Assembly: GCA_958298945.1 (NCBI GenBank)
Contig: OY282608.1
Location: forward strand, 11,819,933-11,883,932
Direction: 5' to 3'
DNA length: 64,000 nt
Source of the DNA: Atherix ibis
Taxonomy: Eukaryota; Arthropoda; Insecta; Diptera; Athericidae
Within the stretch, counting starts at the first letter, position 1. Every line of letters starts with the position of its first letter. A program made the translations under genes and the position numbers. Below, piece by piece: positions 46,541 to 57,710 of the stretch. The notes beneath the pieces are model-generated. The model had not been told where the DNA came from and searched no databases. It worked only from the letters and a program-made list of their open reading frames with translations.

Positions 46541-48640
46541 GGTTTGTTGATTTGTTGGTTCGTTTGTTTGTTGGTTTATTCGTTTGTTGGTTTGTTGGTT
46601 TGTTGGTTTGTTGGTTTGTTGGTTTGTTGGTTTTTGGTTTGTTGGTTTGTTGGTTTGTTGGTTTGTTGGTTTGTTGGTTTGTTGGTTTGTTGGTTTGTTG
46701 GTTTGTTGGTTTCTTGGTTTGTTCGTTTGTTGGTTTGTTCGTTTGTTGGTTTGTTGGTTTCTTGGTTTGTTGGTTTGTTGGTTTGTTGGTTTGTTCGTTT
46801 GTTCGTTTGTTGGTTTGTTTGTTTGTTGGTTTGTCGGCTTGTTGGTTTGTTGGTGTGTTGGTTTGTTGGTTTGTTGGCTTGTTGGTTTGTTGGTTTGTTG
46901 GTTTGTTGGTTTGTTGGCTTGGTGGTTTGTTGGATTGTTGGTTTGTTGGTTTGTTGGTTTGTTGGTTTGTTGGTTTGTTGGTTTGTTGGTTTGTTCGTTT
47001 GTTGGTTTGTTGGTTTGTTGGTTTGTTGGTTTGTTGGTTTGTTGGTTTGTTGGTTTGTTGGTTTGTTGGTTTGTTGGCCTGTTGGCTTGTTGGTTTTTTT
47101 GGTTTGTTCGTTTGTTGGTTTGTTGGTTTGTTGGTTTGTTGGTTTGTTGGTTTGTTGGTTTGTTGGTTTGTTCGTTTGTTGGTTTGTTGGTTTGTTGGTT
47201 TGTTGGTTTGTTGGTTTTTTGGTTTGTTGGTTTGGTCGTTTGTTGATTTGTTTGTTTGTTGGTTTTTTCGTTTGTTGGCTTGTTGGTTTGTTGGTTTTTT
47301 GGCTTGTTGGTTTCTTGGTTTGTTCGTTTGTTGGTTTGTTGGTTTGTTTGTTTGTTTGTTGGTTCGTTTGTTGGTTTGTTGGTTTGTTGGTTTGTTGGCT
47401 TGTTGGTTTGTTGGTTTGTTGGCTTATTGGTTTGTTTGTTGGTTGGTTTGTTCGTTTGTTGGTTTGTTTGTTTATTCGTTTGTTGGCTTGTTGGTTTGTT
47501 GGTTTGTTGGTTTGTTGGTTTGTTTGCTTGTTGGTTTGTTGGTTTGTTGGTTTGTTGATTTGTTGGCTTGTTGGCTTGTTGGTTTATTGGTTTGTTGGTT
47601 TGTTGGTTTGTTGTTTTGTTGGCTTGTTGGCTTGTTGGTTTGTCGGTTTGTCCGTTTGTTGGTTTGTTGATTTGTTGTTTTTTTGGTTTGTTGGCTTGTT
47701 GGTTTGTTGGTTTGTTCGTTTGTTGGTTTATTGGTTTGTTCGTTTGTTGGTTTTTTGGTTTGTTGGTTTGTTGGTTTGTTGGCATGTTGGTTTGTTGGCT
47801 TGTTGGCTTATTGGTTTGTTGGCTTGTTGGTTTGTTGGTTTTTGGTTTGTTGGTTTGTTGGTTTGTTGGTTTGTTTGTTTGTTGGCTTGTTGGTTTGTTG
47901 GTTTGTTGGTTTGTTGGTTTGTTGGTTTGTTGGTTTGTTGGTTTGTTGGTTTGTTGGTTTGTTGGTTTGTTGGTTTGTTGGTTTGTTGGTTTGTTGGTTT
48001 GTTGGTTTATTGGCTTGTTAGTTTGGTGGTTTTTTGGTTTGTGGGTTTGTTGGTTTGTTGGTTTGTTCGTTTGTTGGTTTGTTGGTTTGTTGGTTTGTTG
48101 ATTTGTTCGTTTATTCGTTTGTTGGTTTGTTGGTTTGTTGGTTTGTTGGCTTGTTGATTTGTTGGTTTGTTGGCTTGTTGGTTTGTTGGTTTGTTGGATT
48201 TTTGGTTTGTTCGTTTGTTGGCTTGTTGGTTTGTTGGCTTGTTGGCTTGTTGGTTTGTTGGCTTGTTGGCTTGTTGGTTTGTTGGTTTGTTGGTTTGTTG
48301 GTTTGTTGGTTTGTTGGTTAGTTGGCTTGTTGGCTTGTTGGTTTGTTGGTTTGTTGGTTTGTTGGATTGTTTGTTTGTTGGTTTTTTGGTTTGTTCGTTT
48401 GTTGGTTTGTTGGTTTGTTGGTTTTGTTGGTTTGTTGGTTTGTTAGTTTGTTGGTTTGTTGGTTTTTAGGTTTTTTGGTTTGTTCGTTTGTTGGTTTGTT
48501 GGTTTGTTGGTTTGTTGGTTTATTGGTTTGTTGGCTTGTTGGCTTGTTGGTTTGTTGATTTGTTGGTTCGTTTGTTTGTTGGTTTATTCGTTTGTTGGTT
48601 TGTTGGTTTGTTGGTTTGTTGGTTTGTTGGTTTTTGGTTT
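46533..48640. repeat. About 2.1-kb segment, copy 2
   Basis: This is the match of 43942-46041, with GGCCTGTT near 47077, the 9-bp T-run near 47091, GTCCG near 47650, GCATG near 47781, GGATTTTT near 48196 and TTTTTAGG at 48464. GGATTTTT at 48196 is the last copy in its normal context; further right it appears once, near 50632, in a different context. Single-base differences are few by eye. Confidence 0.8.
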
Positions 48641-49908
48641 GTTGGTTTGTTGGTTTGTTGGTTTATTGGTTTGTTGGTTTGTTGGTTTGTTGGTTTGTTG
48701 GTTTCTTGGTTTGTTCGTTTGTTGGTTTGTTCGTTTGTTGGTTTGTTGGTTTCTTGGTTTGTTGGTTTGTTGGTTTGTTGGTTTGTTGGTTTGTTCGTTT
48801 GTTCGTTTGTTGGTTTGTTTGTTTGTTGGTTTGTTGGCTTGTTGGTTTGTTGGTGTGTTGGTTTGTTGGTTTGTTGGCTTGTTGGTTTGTTGGTTTGTTG
48901 GTTTGTTGGTTTGTTGGCTTGTTGGTTTGTTGGGTTGTTGGTTTGTTGGTTTGTTGGTTTGTTGGTTTGTTGGTTTGTTGGTTTGTTGGTTTGTTCGTTT
49001 GTTGGTTTGTTGGTTTGTTGGTTTGTTGGTTTGTTGGTTTGTTGGTTTGTTGGTTTGTTGGCGTGTTGGCTTGTTGGTTTTTTTGGTTTGTTCGTTTGTT
49101 GGTTTGTTGGTTTGTTGGTTTGTTGGTTTGTTGGTTTGTTGGTTTGTTGGTTTGTTGGTTTGTTGGTTTGTTGGTTTGTTGGTTTTTTGTTTTGTTGGTT
49201 TGGTCGTTTGTTGATTTGTTTGTTTGTTGGTTTTTTCGTTTGTTGGCTTGTTGGTTTGTTGGTTTTTTGGCTTGTTGGCTTGTTGGCTTGTTGGTTTGTT
49301 GGTTTGTTGGTTTGTTTGTTTCTTGGTTTGTTCGTTTGTTGGTTTGTTGGTTTGTTGGTTTGTTGGTTTGTTGGTTTGTTCGTTTGTTGGTTTATTGGTT
49401 TGTTGGTTTGTTGGTTTGTTCGTTTGTTGGTTTGTTGGTTTGTTGGTTTGTTGGTTTGTTTGTTTGTTCGTTTGTTGGTTTGTTGGTTTGTTGGTTTGTT
49501 GGTCTGTTGGTTTGTTGGTTTGTTGGTTTATTGGTTTGTTGGTTTGTTGGTTTGTTGGTTTCTTGGTTTGTTGGCTTTTTGGTTTGTTGGTTTGTTCGTT
49601 TGTTGGCTTGTTGGTTTGTTGGCTTGTTGGTTTGTTGGCTAGTTGCTTTTTTGGTTTGTTGGTTTGTTGGTTTGTTGGTTTATTGGTTTGTTGGTTTGTT
49701 GGTTTGTTGGCTTGTTGGTTTGTTGGCTTGTTGTCTTGTTGGTTTGTTGGTTTGTTGGTTTGTTGGCTTGTTGGCTTGTTAGTTTATTGGTTTGTTGGTT
49801 TGTTGGTTTGTTGTTTTGTTGGCTTGTTGGCTTGTTGGTTTGTTGGTTTGTTCGTTTGTTGGTTTGTTGGTTTGTTGGTTTTTTGGTTTGTTGGCTTGTT
49901 GGGTTTTT
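48641..49908. repeat. Transition to the right domain
   Basis: The first part follows the 42.25-42.97 kb pattern (GGTGTGTT near 48852, GGCGTGTT near 49062, T-run 9-mer near 49076). After about 49.5 kb the order changes to that of the right domain: GGTCTGTT near 49501, GGTTTCTT near 49558, and GGCTAGTTGC with CTTTTTTGG at 49637. No gene is present. Confidence 0.7.
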
Positions 49909-51250
49909 CGTTTGTTGGTTTGTTGGTTCGTTGGTTTGTTCGTTTGTTGGTTTTTTGGTTTGTTGGTGGTGTTGGTTTGTTGGCATGTTGGTTTGTTGGT
50001 TTGTTGACTTGTTGGCTTATTGGTTTGTTGGCTTGTTGGTTTGTTGGCTTGTTGGCTTGTTGGTTTGTTGGTTTGTTGGCTTGTTGGTTTGTTGGTTTGT
50101 TGGTTTGTTGGCTTGTTGGCTTGTTGGTTTGTTGGCTTGTTGGTTTGTTGGTTTGTTGGTTTGTTGGTTTGCTGGGTTGTTGGTTTGTTCGTTTGTTGGT
50201 TTGTTGCTTTGTTGGTTTGTTGGTTTGTTGGTTTGTTGGTTTGTTGGTTTGTTGGTTTGTTAGCGTGTTGGCTTGTTGGTTTTTTGGTTTGTTCGTTTGT
50301 TGGTTTGTTGGTTTGTTGGTTTGTTGGTTTGTTGGTTTGTTGGTTTGTTTGTTTGTTCGTTTGTTGGTTTGTTGGTTTGTTGGCTTGTTGGTTTGTTGGT
50401 TTGTTGGCTTATTGGTTTGTTTGTTTGTTGGTTTGTTGGTTTGTTGGTTTGTTGGTTTGTTGGTTTTTTGGTTTGTTGGTTTGGTCGTTTGTTGATTTGT
50501 TTGTTTGTTGGTTTTTTCGTTTGTTGGCTTGTTGGTTTGTTGGTTTTTTGGCTTGTTGGCTTGTTGGCTTGTTGGTTTTTTCGTTTGTTGGTTTGTTGGT
50601 TCGTTGGTTTGTTCGTTTGTTGGATTTTTGGTTTGTTGGTGGTGTTGGTTTGTTGGCATGTTGGTTTGTTGGTTTGTTGACTTGTTGGCTTATTGGTTTG
50701 TTGGCTTGTTGGTTTGTTGGCTTGTTGGCTTGTTGGTTTGTTGGTTTGTTGGCTTGTTGGTTTGTTGGTTTGTTGGTTTGTTGGCTTGTTGGCTTGTTGG
50801 TTTGTTGGCTTGTTGGTTTGTTGGTTTGTTGGTTTGTTGGTTTGCTGGGTTGTTGGTTTGTTCGTTTGTTGGTTTGTTGCTTTGTTGGTTTGTTGGTTTG
50901 TTGGTTTGTTGGTTTGTTGGTTTGTTGGTTTGTTAGCGTGTTGGCTTGTTGGTTTTTTGGTTTGTTCGTTTGTTGGTTTGTTGGTTTGTTGGTTTGTTGG
51001 TTTGTTGGTTTGTTGGTTTGTTTGTTTGTTCGTTTGTTGGTTTGTTGGTTTGTTGGCTTGTTGGTTTGTTGGTTTGTTGGCTTATTGGTTTGTTTGTTTG
51101 TTGGTTTGTTGGTTTGTTGGTTTGTTGGTTTTTTGGTTTGTTGGTTTGGTCGTTTGTTGATTTGTTTGTTTGTTGGTTTTTTCGTTTGTTGGCTTGTTGG
51201 TTTGTTGGTTTTTTGGCTTGTTGGCTTGTTGGCTTGTTGGTTTGTTGATT
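49909..51250. repeat. 673-bp tandem duplication with GGTGGTGTT
   Basis: Copy 1 spans about 49909-50581 and copy 2 about 50582-51250. The 9-bp unit GGTGGTGTT lies at 49965 and 50638, 673 bp apart (84 units plus one base, the extra base being the 9-mer). AGCGTGTT near 50261 and 50934 shows the same spacing. Near 50632 copy 2 has GGATTTTT where copy 1 has GGTTTTTT. The offset falls to 665 at the end, a one-unit loss. Confidence 0.85.
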
Positions 51251-51784
51251 TGTTGGTTTGTTTGTTTGTTGGTTTGTTCGTTTGTTGGTTTGTTGGTTTG
51301 TTGGTTTGTTGGTCTGTTTGTTTGTTGGTTTATTGGTTTGTTGGTTTGTTGGTTTGTTCGTTTGTTGGTTTGTTGGTTTGTTGGTTTGTTGGTTTGTTGG
51401 TTTGTTGGTTTGTTTGTTTTGTTGGTTTGTTGGTTTGTTGGTTTGTTGGTTTGTTGGTTTGTTGGTTTGTTGGTTTCTTGGTTTGTTGGTTTGTTGGTTT
51501 GTTGGCTTGTTGGTTTGTTGGCTTGTTGGTTTGTTGGTTTGTTGGTTTGTTGGTTTGTTGGTTTGTTGGTTTGTTGGTTTGTTCGTTTGTTGGTTTGTTG
51601 GTTTGTTGGTTTGTTGGTTTGTTGGTTTGTTGGTTTGTTGGCGTGTTGGCTTGTTGGTTTTTTTGGTTTGTTCGTTTGTTGGTTTGTTGGTTTGTTGGTT
51701 TGTTGGTTTGTTGGTTTGTTGGTTTGTTGGTTTGTTGGTTTGTTGGTTTGTTGGTTTGTTGGTTTGTTGGTTTGTTGGTTTGTT
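51251..51784. repeat. Plain octamer stretch
   Basis: Mostly consensus units, with GGTCTGTT near 51311, a 9-bp GTTTTGTTGG phase shift near 51417, GGTTTCTT near 51473, GGCGTGTT near 51641 and a 9-bp T-run near 51656. The second part is related to the 63.6-63.9 kb stretch. Nothing else is visible. Confidence 0.7.
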
Positions 51785-53770
51785 GGTATGTTGGTTTTTT
51801 GGTTTGTTGGTTTGGCCGTTTGTTGATTTGTTTGTTTGTTGGTTTTTTCGTTTGTTGGCTTGTTGGTTTGTTGGTTTTTTGGCTTGTTGGCTTGTTGGCT
51901 TGTTGGTTTGTTGGTTTGTTGGTTTGTTTGTTTGTTGGTTTGTTCGTTTGTTAGTTTGTTGGTTTGTTGGTTTGTTGGTTTGTTGGTTTGTTGGTTTGTT
52001 GGTTTATTGGTTTGTTGGTTTGTTGGTTTGTTCGTTTGTTGGTTTGTTGGTTTGTTGGTTTGTTGGTTTGTTGGTTTGTTCGTTTGTTGGTTTGTTGGTT
52101 TGTTGGTTTGTTGGTCTGTTGGTTTGTTGGTTTGTTGGTTTGTTGGTTTGTTGGTTTGTTGGTTTGTTGGTTTCTTGGTTTGTTGGCTTTTTGGTTTGTT
52201 GGTTTGTTGGTTTGTTCGTTTGTTGGCTTGTTGGTTTGTTGGCTTGTTGGTTTGTTGGCTAGTTGCTTTTTTGGTTTGTTGGTTTGTTGGTTTATTGGTT
52301 TGTTGGTTTGTTGGTTTGTTGGCTTGTTGGTTTGTTGGCTTGTTGTCTTGTTGGTTTGTTGGTTTGTTGGTTTGTTGGCTTGTTGGCTTGTTGGTTTATT
52401 GGTTTGTTGGTTTGTTGGTTTGTTGGTTTGTTGTTTTGTTGGCTTGTTGGCTTGTTGGTTTGTTGGTTTGTTCGTTTGTTGGTTTGTTGGTTTGTTGGTT
52501 TTTTGGTTTGTTGGCTTGTTGGTTTTTTCGTTTGTTGGTTTGTTGGTTCGTTGGTTTGTTCGTTTGTTGGTTTTTTGGTTTGTTGGTGGTGTTGGTTTGT
52601 TGGCATGTTGGTTTGTTGGTTTGTTGACTTGTTGGCTTATTGGTTTGTTGGCTTGTTGGTTTGTTGGCTTGTTGGCTTGTTGGTTTGTTGGTTTGTTGGC
52701 TTGTTGGTTTGTTGGTTTGTTGGTTTGTTGGTTTGTTGGTTTGTTGGTTTGTTGGTTTGTTGGTTTGTTGGTTTGTTGGTATGTTGGTTTTTTGGTTTGT
52801 TGGTTTGGTCGTTTGTTGATTTGTTTGTTTGTTGGTTTTTTCGTTTGTTGGCTTGTTGGTTTGTTGGTTTTTTGGCTTGTTGGCTTGTTGGCTTGTTGGT
52901 TTGTTGGTTTGTTGGTTTGTTTGTTTGTTGGTTTGTTCGTTTGTTAGTTTGTTGGTTTGTTGGTTTGTTGGTTTGTTGGTTTGTTGGTTTGTTGGTTTAT
53001 TGGTTTGTTGGTTTGTTGGTTTGTTCGTTTGTTGGTTTGTTGGTTTGTTGGTTTGTTGGTTTGTTGGTTTGTTGGTTTGTTCGTTTGTTGGTTTGTTGGT
53101 TTGTTGTTTTGTTGGTCTGTTGGTTTGTTGGTTTGTTGGTTTGTTGGTTTGTTGGTTTGTTGGTTTGTTGGTTTGTTGGTTTCTTGGTTTGTTGGCTTTT
53201 TGGTTTGTTGGTTTGTTGGTTTGTTCGTTTGTTGGCTTGTTGGTTTGTTGGCTTGTTGGTTTGTTGGCTAGTTGCTTTTTTGGTTTGTTGGTTTGTTGGT
53301 TTGTTGGTTTATTGGTTTGTTGGTTTGTTGGTTTGTTGGCTTGTTGGTTTGTTGGCTTGTTGTCTTGTTGGTTTGTTGGTTTGTTGGTTTGTTGGCTTGT
53401 TGGCTTGTTGGTTTATTGGTTTGTTGGTTTGTTGGTTTGTTGTTTTGTTGGCTTGTTGGCTTGTTGGTTTGTTGGTTTGTTCGTTTGTTGGTTTGTTGGT
53501 TTTTTGGTTTTTTGGTTTGTTGGCTTGTTGGTTTTTTCGTTTGTTGGTTTGTTGGTTCGTTGGTTTGTTCGTTTGTTGGTTTTTTGGTTTGTTGGTGGTG
53601 TTGGTTTGTTGGCATGTTGGTTTGTTGGTTTGTTGACTTGTTGGCTTATTGGTTTGTTGGCTTGTTGGTTTGTTGGCTTGTTGGCTTGTTGGTTTGTTGG
53701 TTTGTTGGCTTGTTGGTTTGTTGGTTTGTTGGTTTGTTGGCTTGTTGGCTTGTTGGTTTGTTGGCTTGTT
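51785..53770. repeat. 993/1009-bp tandem duplication
   Basis: Copy 1 starts at GGTATGTT 51785 and copy 2 at GGTATGTT 52778 (offset 993). The offset grows to 1009 at GGCTAGTT (52257/53266) and GGTGGTGTT (52585/53594), a net gain of two units in copy 2. Both copies carry the GGTCTGTT unit, GGCTTTTT and the TTGTCTTG sequence. No coding content. Confidence 0.83.
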
Positions 53771-55131
53771 GGTTTGTTGGTTTGTTCGTTTGTTGGTTTG
53801 CTGGGTTGTTGGTTTGTTCGTTTGTTGGTTTGTTGCTTTGTTGGTTTGTTGGTTTGTTGGTTTGTTGGTTTGTTGGTTTGTTGGTTTGTTAGCGTGTTGG
53901 CTTGTCGGTTTTTTGGTTTGTTCGTTTGTTGGTTTGTTGGTTTGTTGGTTTGTTGGTTTGTTGGTTTGTTGGTTTGTTTGTTTGTTCGTTTGTTGGTTTG
54001 TTGGTTTGTTGGCTTGTTGGTTTGTTGGTTTGTTGGCTTATTGGTTTGTTTGTTTGTTGGTTTGTTGGTTTGTTGGTTTGTTGGTTTTTTGGTTTGTTGG
54101 TTTGGTCGTTTGTTGATTTGTTTGTTTGTTCGTTTTTTCGTTTGTTGGTTTGTTGGTTTGTTGGTTTTTTGGCTTGTTGGCTTGTTGGCTTGTTGGTTTG
54201 TTGGTTTGTTGGTTTGTTTGTTTGTTGGTTTGTTCGTTTGTTGGTTTGTTGGTTTGTTGGTTTGTTGGTCTGTTGGTTTGTTGGTTTATTGGTTTGTTGG
54301 TTTGTTGGTTTGTTCGTTTGTTGGTTTGTTGGTTTGTTGTTTTGTTGGTTTGTTGGTTTGTTGGTTTGTTGGTTTGTTGGTTTGTTGGTTTGTTGGTTTG
54401 TTGGTTTGTTGGTTTGTTGGTTTGTTGGTTTCTTGGTTTGTTGGCTCTTTGGTTTGTTGTTTTATTGGTTTGTTCGTTCGTTGGCTTGTTGGTTTGTTGG
54501 CTTGTTGGTTTGTTGGCTAGTTGCTTTTTGGGTTTGTTGGTTTGTTGGTTTATTGGTTTGTTGGTTTGTTGGTTTGTTGGCTTGTTGGTTTGTTGGCTTG
54601 TTGTCTTGTTGGTTTGTTGGTTTGTTGGTTTGTTGGCTTGTTGGCTTGTTGGTTTTTTGGTTTGTTGGTTTGTTGGTTTGTTGTTTTGTTGGCTTGTTGG
54701 CTTGTTGGTTTGCTGGTTTTTGGGTTTTTTGGTTTGTTCGTTTGTTGGTTTGTTGGTTTGTTGGTTTGTTGGTTTATTGGTTTGTTGGCTTGTTGGCTTG
54801 TTGGTTTGTTGATTTGTTGGTTCGTTTGTTTGTTGGTTTATTCGTTTGTTGGTTTGTTGGTTTGTTGGTTTGTTGGTTTGTTGGTTTGTTGGTTTTTGGT
54901 TTGTTGGTTTGTTGGTTTGTTGGTTTGTTGGTTTGTTGGTTTGTTGGTTTGTTGGTTTGTTGGTTTGTTGGTTTGTTCGTTTGTTGGTTTGTTCGTTTGT
55001 TGGTTTGTTGGTTTCTTGGTTTGTTGGTTTGTTGGTTTGTTGGTTTGTTCGTTTGTTCGTTTGTTGGTTTGTTTGTTTGTTGGTTTGTTGGCTTGTTGGT
55101 TTGTTGGTGTGTTGGTTTGTTGGTTTGTTGG
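53709..55131. repeat. 1423-bp tandem duplication, copy 1
   Basis: From the GGCTTGTT unit whose C is at 53709, the variant order repeats at exactly 1423 bp (177 units plus 7 bp): GGCTAGTT 54515/55938, GGTGTGTT near 55106/56529, and the GGCTCTTT and GTTTTATT variants near 54443-54461. It includes the junction of a right-domain segment to a piece of the 30-48 kb type (GGTTTTTGGG and GTTGGTTCG near 54717-54826). Confidence 0.87.
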
Positions 55132-56554
55132 CTTGTTGGTTTGTTGGTTTGTTGGTTTGTTGGCTTGTTGGCTTGTTGGTTTGTTGGCTTGTTGGTTTGT
55201 TGGTTTGTTCGTTTGTTGGTTTGCTGGGTTGTTGGTTTGTTCGTTTGTTGGTTTGTTGCTTTGTTGGTTTGTTGGTTTGTTGGTTTGTTGGTTTGTTGGT
55301 TTGTTGGTTTGTTAGCGTGTTGGCTTGTCGGTTTTTTGGTTTGTTCGTTTGTTGGTTTGTTGGTTTGTTGGTTTGTTGGTTTGTTGGTTTGTTGGTTTGT
55401 TTGTTTGTTCGTTTGTTGGTTTGTTGGTTTGTTGGCTTGTTGGTTTGTTGGTTTGTTGGCTTATTGGTTTGTTTGTTTGTTGGTTTGTTGGTTTGTTGGT
55501 TTGTTGGTTTTTTGGTTTGTTGGTTTGGTCGTTTGTTGATTTGTTTGTTTGTTCGTTTTTTCGTTTGTTGGTTTGTTGGTTTGTTGGTTTTTTGGCTTGT
55601 TGGCTTGTTGGCTTGTTGGTTTGTTGGTTTGTTGGTTTGTTTGTTTGTTGGTTTGTTCGTTTGTTGGTTTGTTGGTTTGTTGGTTTGTTGGTCTGTTGGT
55701 TTGTTGGTTTATTGGTTTGTTGGTTTGTTGGTTTGTTCGTTTGTTGGTTTGTTGGTTTGTTGTTTTGTTGGTTTGTTGGTTTGTTGGTTTGTTGGTTTGT
55801 TGGTTTGTTGGTTTGTTGGTTTGTTGGTTTGTTGGTTTGTTGGTTTGTTGGTTTCTTGGTTTGTTGGCTCTTTGGTTTGTTGTTTTATTGGTTTGTTCGT
55901 TCGTTGGCTTGTTGGTTTGTTGGCTTGTTGGTTTGTTGGCTAGTTGCTTTTTGGGTTTGTTGGTTTGTTGGTTTATTGGTTTGTTGGTTTGTTGGTTTGT
56001 TGGCTTGTTGGTTTGTTGGCTTGTTGTCTTGTTGGTTTGTTGGTTTGCTGGTTTGTTGGCTTGTTGGCTTGTTGGTTTTTTGGTTTGTTGGTTTGTTGGT
56101 TTGTTGTTTTGTTGGCTTGTTGGCTTGTTGGTTTGCTGGTTTTTGGGTTTTTTGGTTTGTTCGTTTGTTGGTTTGTTGGTTTGTTGGTTTGTTGGTTTAT
56201 TGGTTTGTTGGCTTGTTGGCTTGTTGGTTTGTTGATTTGTTGGTTCGTTTGTTTGTTGGTTTATTCGTTTGTTGGTTTGTTGGTTTGTTGGTTTGTTGGT
56301 TTGTTGGTTTGTTGGTTTTTGGTTTGTTGGTTTGTTGGTTTGTTGGTTTGTTGGTTTGTTGGTTTGTTGGTTTGTTGGTTTGTTAGTTTGTTGGTTTGTT
56401 CGTTTGTTGGTTTGTTCGTTTGTTGGTTTGTTGGTTTCTTGGTTTGTTGGTTTGTTGGTTTGTTGGTTTGTTCGTTTGTTCGTTTGTTGGTTTGTTTGTT
56501 TGTTGGTTTGTTGGCTTGTTGGTTTGTTGGTGTGTTGGTTTGTTGGTTTGTTGG
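55132..56554. repeat. 1423-bp tandem duplication, copy 2
   Basis: This copy is almost identical to 53709-55131. Two base differences were noticed: a TTTGCTGG variant near 56046 and an AGTTTGTT unit near 56385, both consensus in copy 1. Similarity stops about 30 bp past the end, where copy 1 runs into copy 2. The absence of unit indels and the very few substitutions make this one of the youngest events in the array, if assembled correctly. Confidence 0.87.
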
Positions 56555-57710
56555 CTTGTTGGTTTGTTGGTTTGTTGGTTTGTTGGTTTGTTGGCTTGTT
56601 GGTTTGTTGGCTTGTTGGTTTGTTGGTTTTTTGGTTTGTTGGTTTGTTGGTTTGTTGGTTTGTTCGTTTGTTGGTTTGTTGGTTTGTTGGTTTGTTGGTT
56701 TGTTGGTTTGTTGGTTTGTTGGCGTGTTGGTTTGTTGGTTTTTTGGCTTGTTGGCTTGTTGGCTTGTTGGTTTGTTGGTTTGTTGGTTTGTTTGTTTGTT
56801 GGTTTGTTCGTTTGTTGGTTTGTTGGTTTGTTGGTTTGTTGGTCTGTTGGTTTGTTGGTTTATTGGTTTGTTGGTTTGTTGGTTTGTTCGTTTGTTGGTT
56901 TGTTGGTTTGTTGTTTTGTTGGTTTGTTGGTTTGTTGGTTTGTTGGTTTGTTGGTTTGTTGGTTTGTTGGTTTGTTGGTTTGTTGGTTTCTTGGTTTGTT
57001 GGCTTTTTGGTTTGTTGGTTTATTGGTTTGTTCGTTTGTTGGCTTGTTGGTTTGTTGGCTTGTTGGTTTGTTGGCTAGTTGCTTTTTGGGTTTGTTGGTT
57101 TGTTGGTTTATTGGTTTGTTGGTTTGTTGGTTTGTTGGCTTGTTGGTTTGTTGGCTTGTTGTCTTGTTGGTTTGTTGGTTTGTTGGTTTGTTGGTTTGTT
57201 GTTTTGTTGGCTTGTTGGCTTGTTGGTTTGTTGGTTTTTGGGTTTTTTGGTTTGTTCGTTTGTTGGTTTGTTGGTTTGTTGGTTTGTTGGTTTATTGGTT
57301 TGTTGGCTTGTTGGCTTGTTGGTTTGTTGATTTGTTGGTTCGTTTGTTTGTTGGTTTATTCGTTTGTTGGTTTGTTGGTTTGTTGGTTTGTTGGTTTGTT
57401 GGTTTGTTGGTTTTTGGTTTGTTGGTTTGTTGGTTTGTTGGTTTGTTGGTTTGTTGGTTTGTTGGTTTGTTGGTTTGTTGGTTTGTTGGTTTGTTCGTTT
57501 GTTGGTTTGTTGGTTTCCTGGTTTGTTGGTTTCCTGGTTTGTTGGTTTGTTGGTTTGTTGGTTTGTTCGTTTGTTCGTTTGTTGGTTTGTTTGTTTGTTG
57601 GTTTGTTGGCTTGTTGGTTTGTTGGTGTGTTGGTTTGTTGGTTTGTTGGCTTGTTGGTTTGTTGGTTTGTTGGTTTGTTGGTTTGTTGGCTTGTTGGTTT
57701 GTTGGCTTGT
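56555..57710. repeat. Partial third copy of the 54.4-55.2 kb pattern
   Basis: GGCTAGTTGC at 57073 followed by CTTTTTGGG, a GGTTTTTGGG sequence near 57234, a GTTGGTTCG 12-mer near 57338 and GGTGTGTT near 57625 follow the order of the 1423-bp repeat, with offsets of about 1135 falling to 1095 from copy 2. GGTTTCCT units near 57515 and 57531 are private. No gene. Confidence 0.7.
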
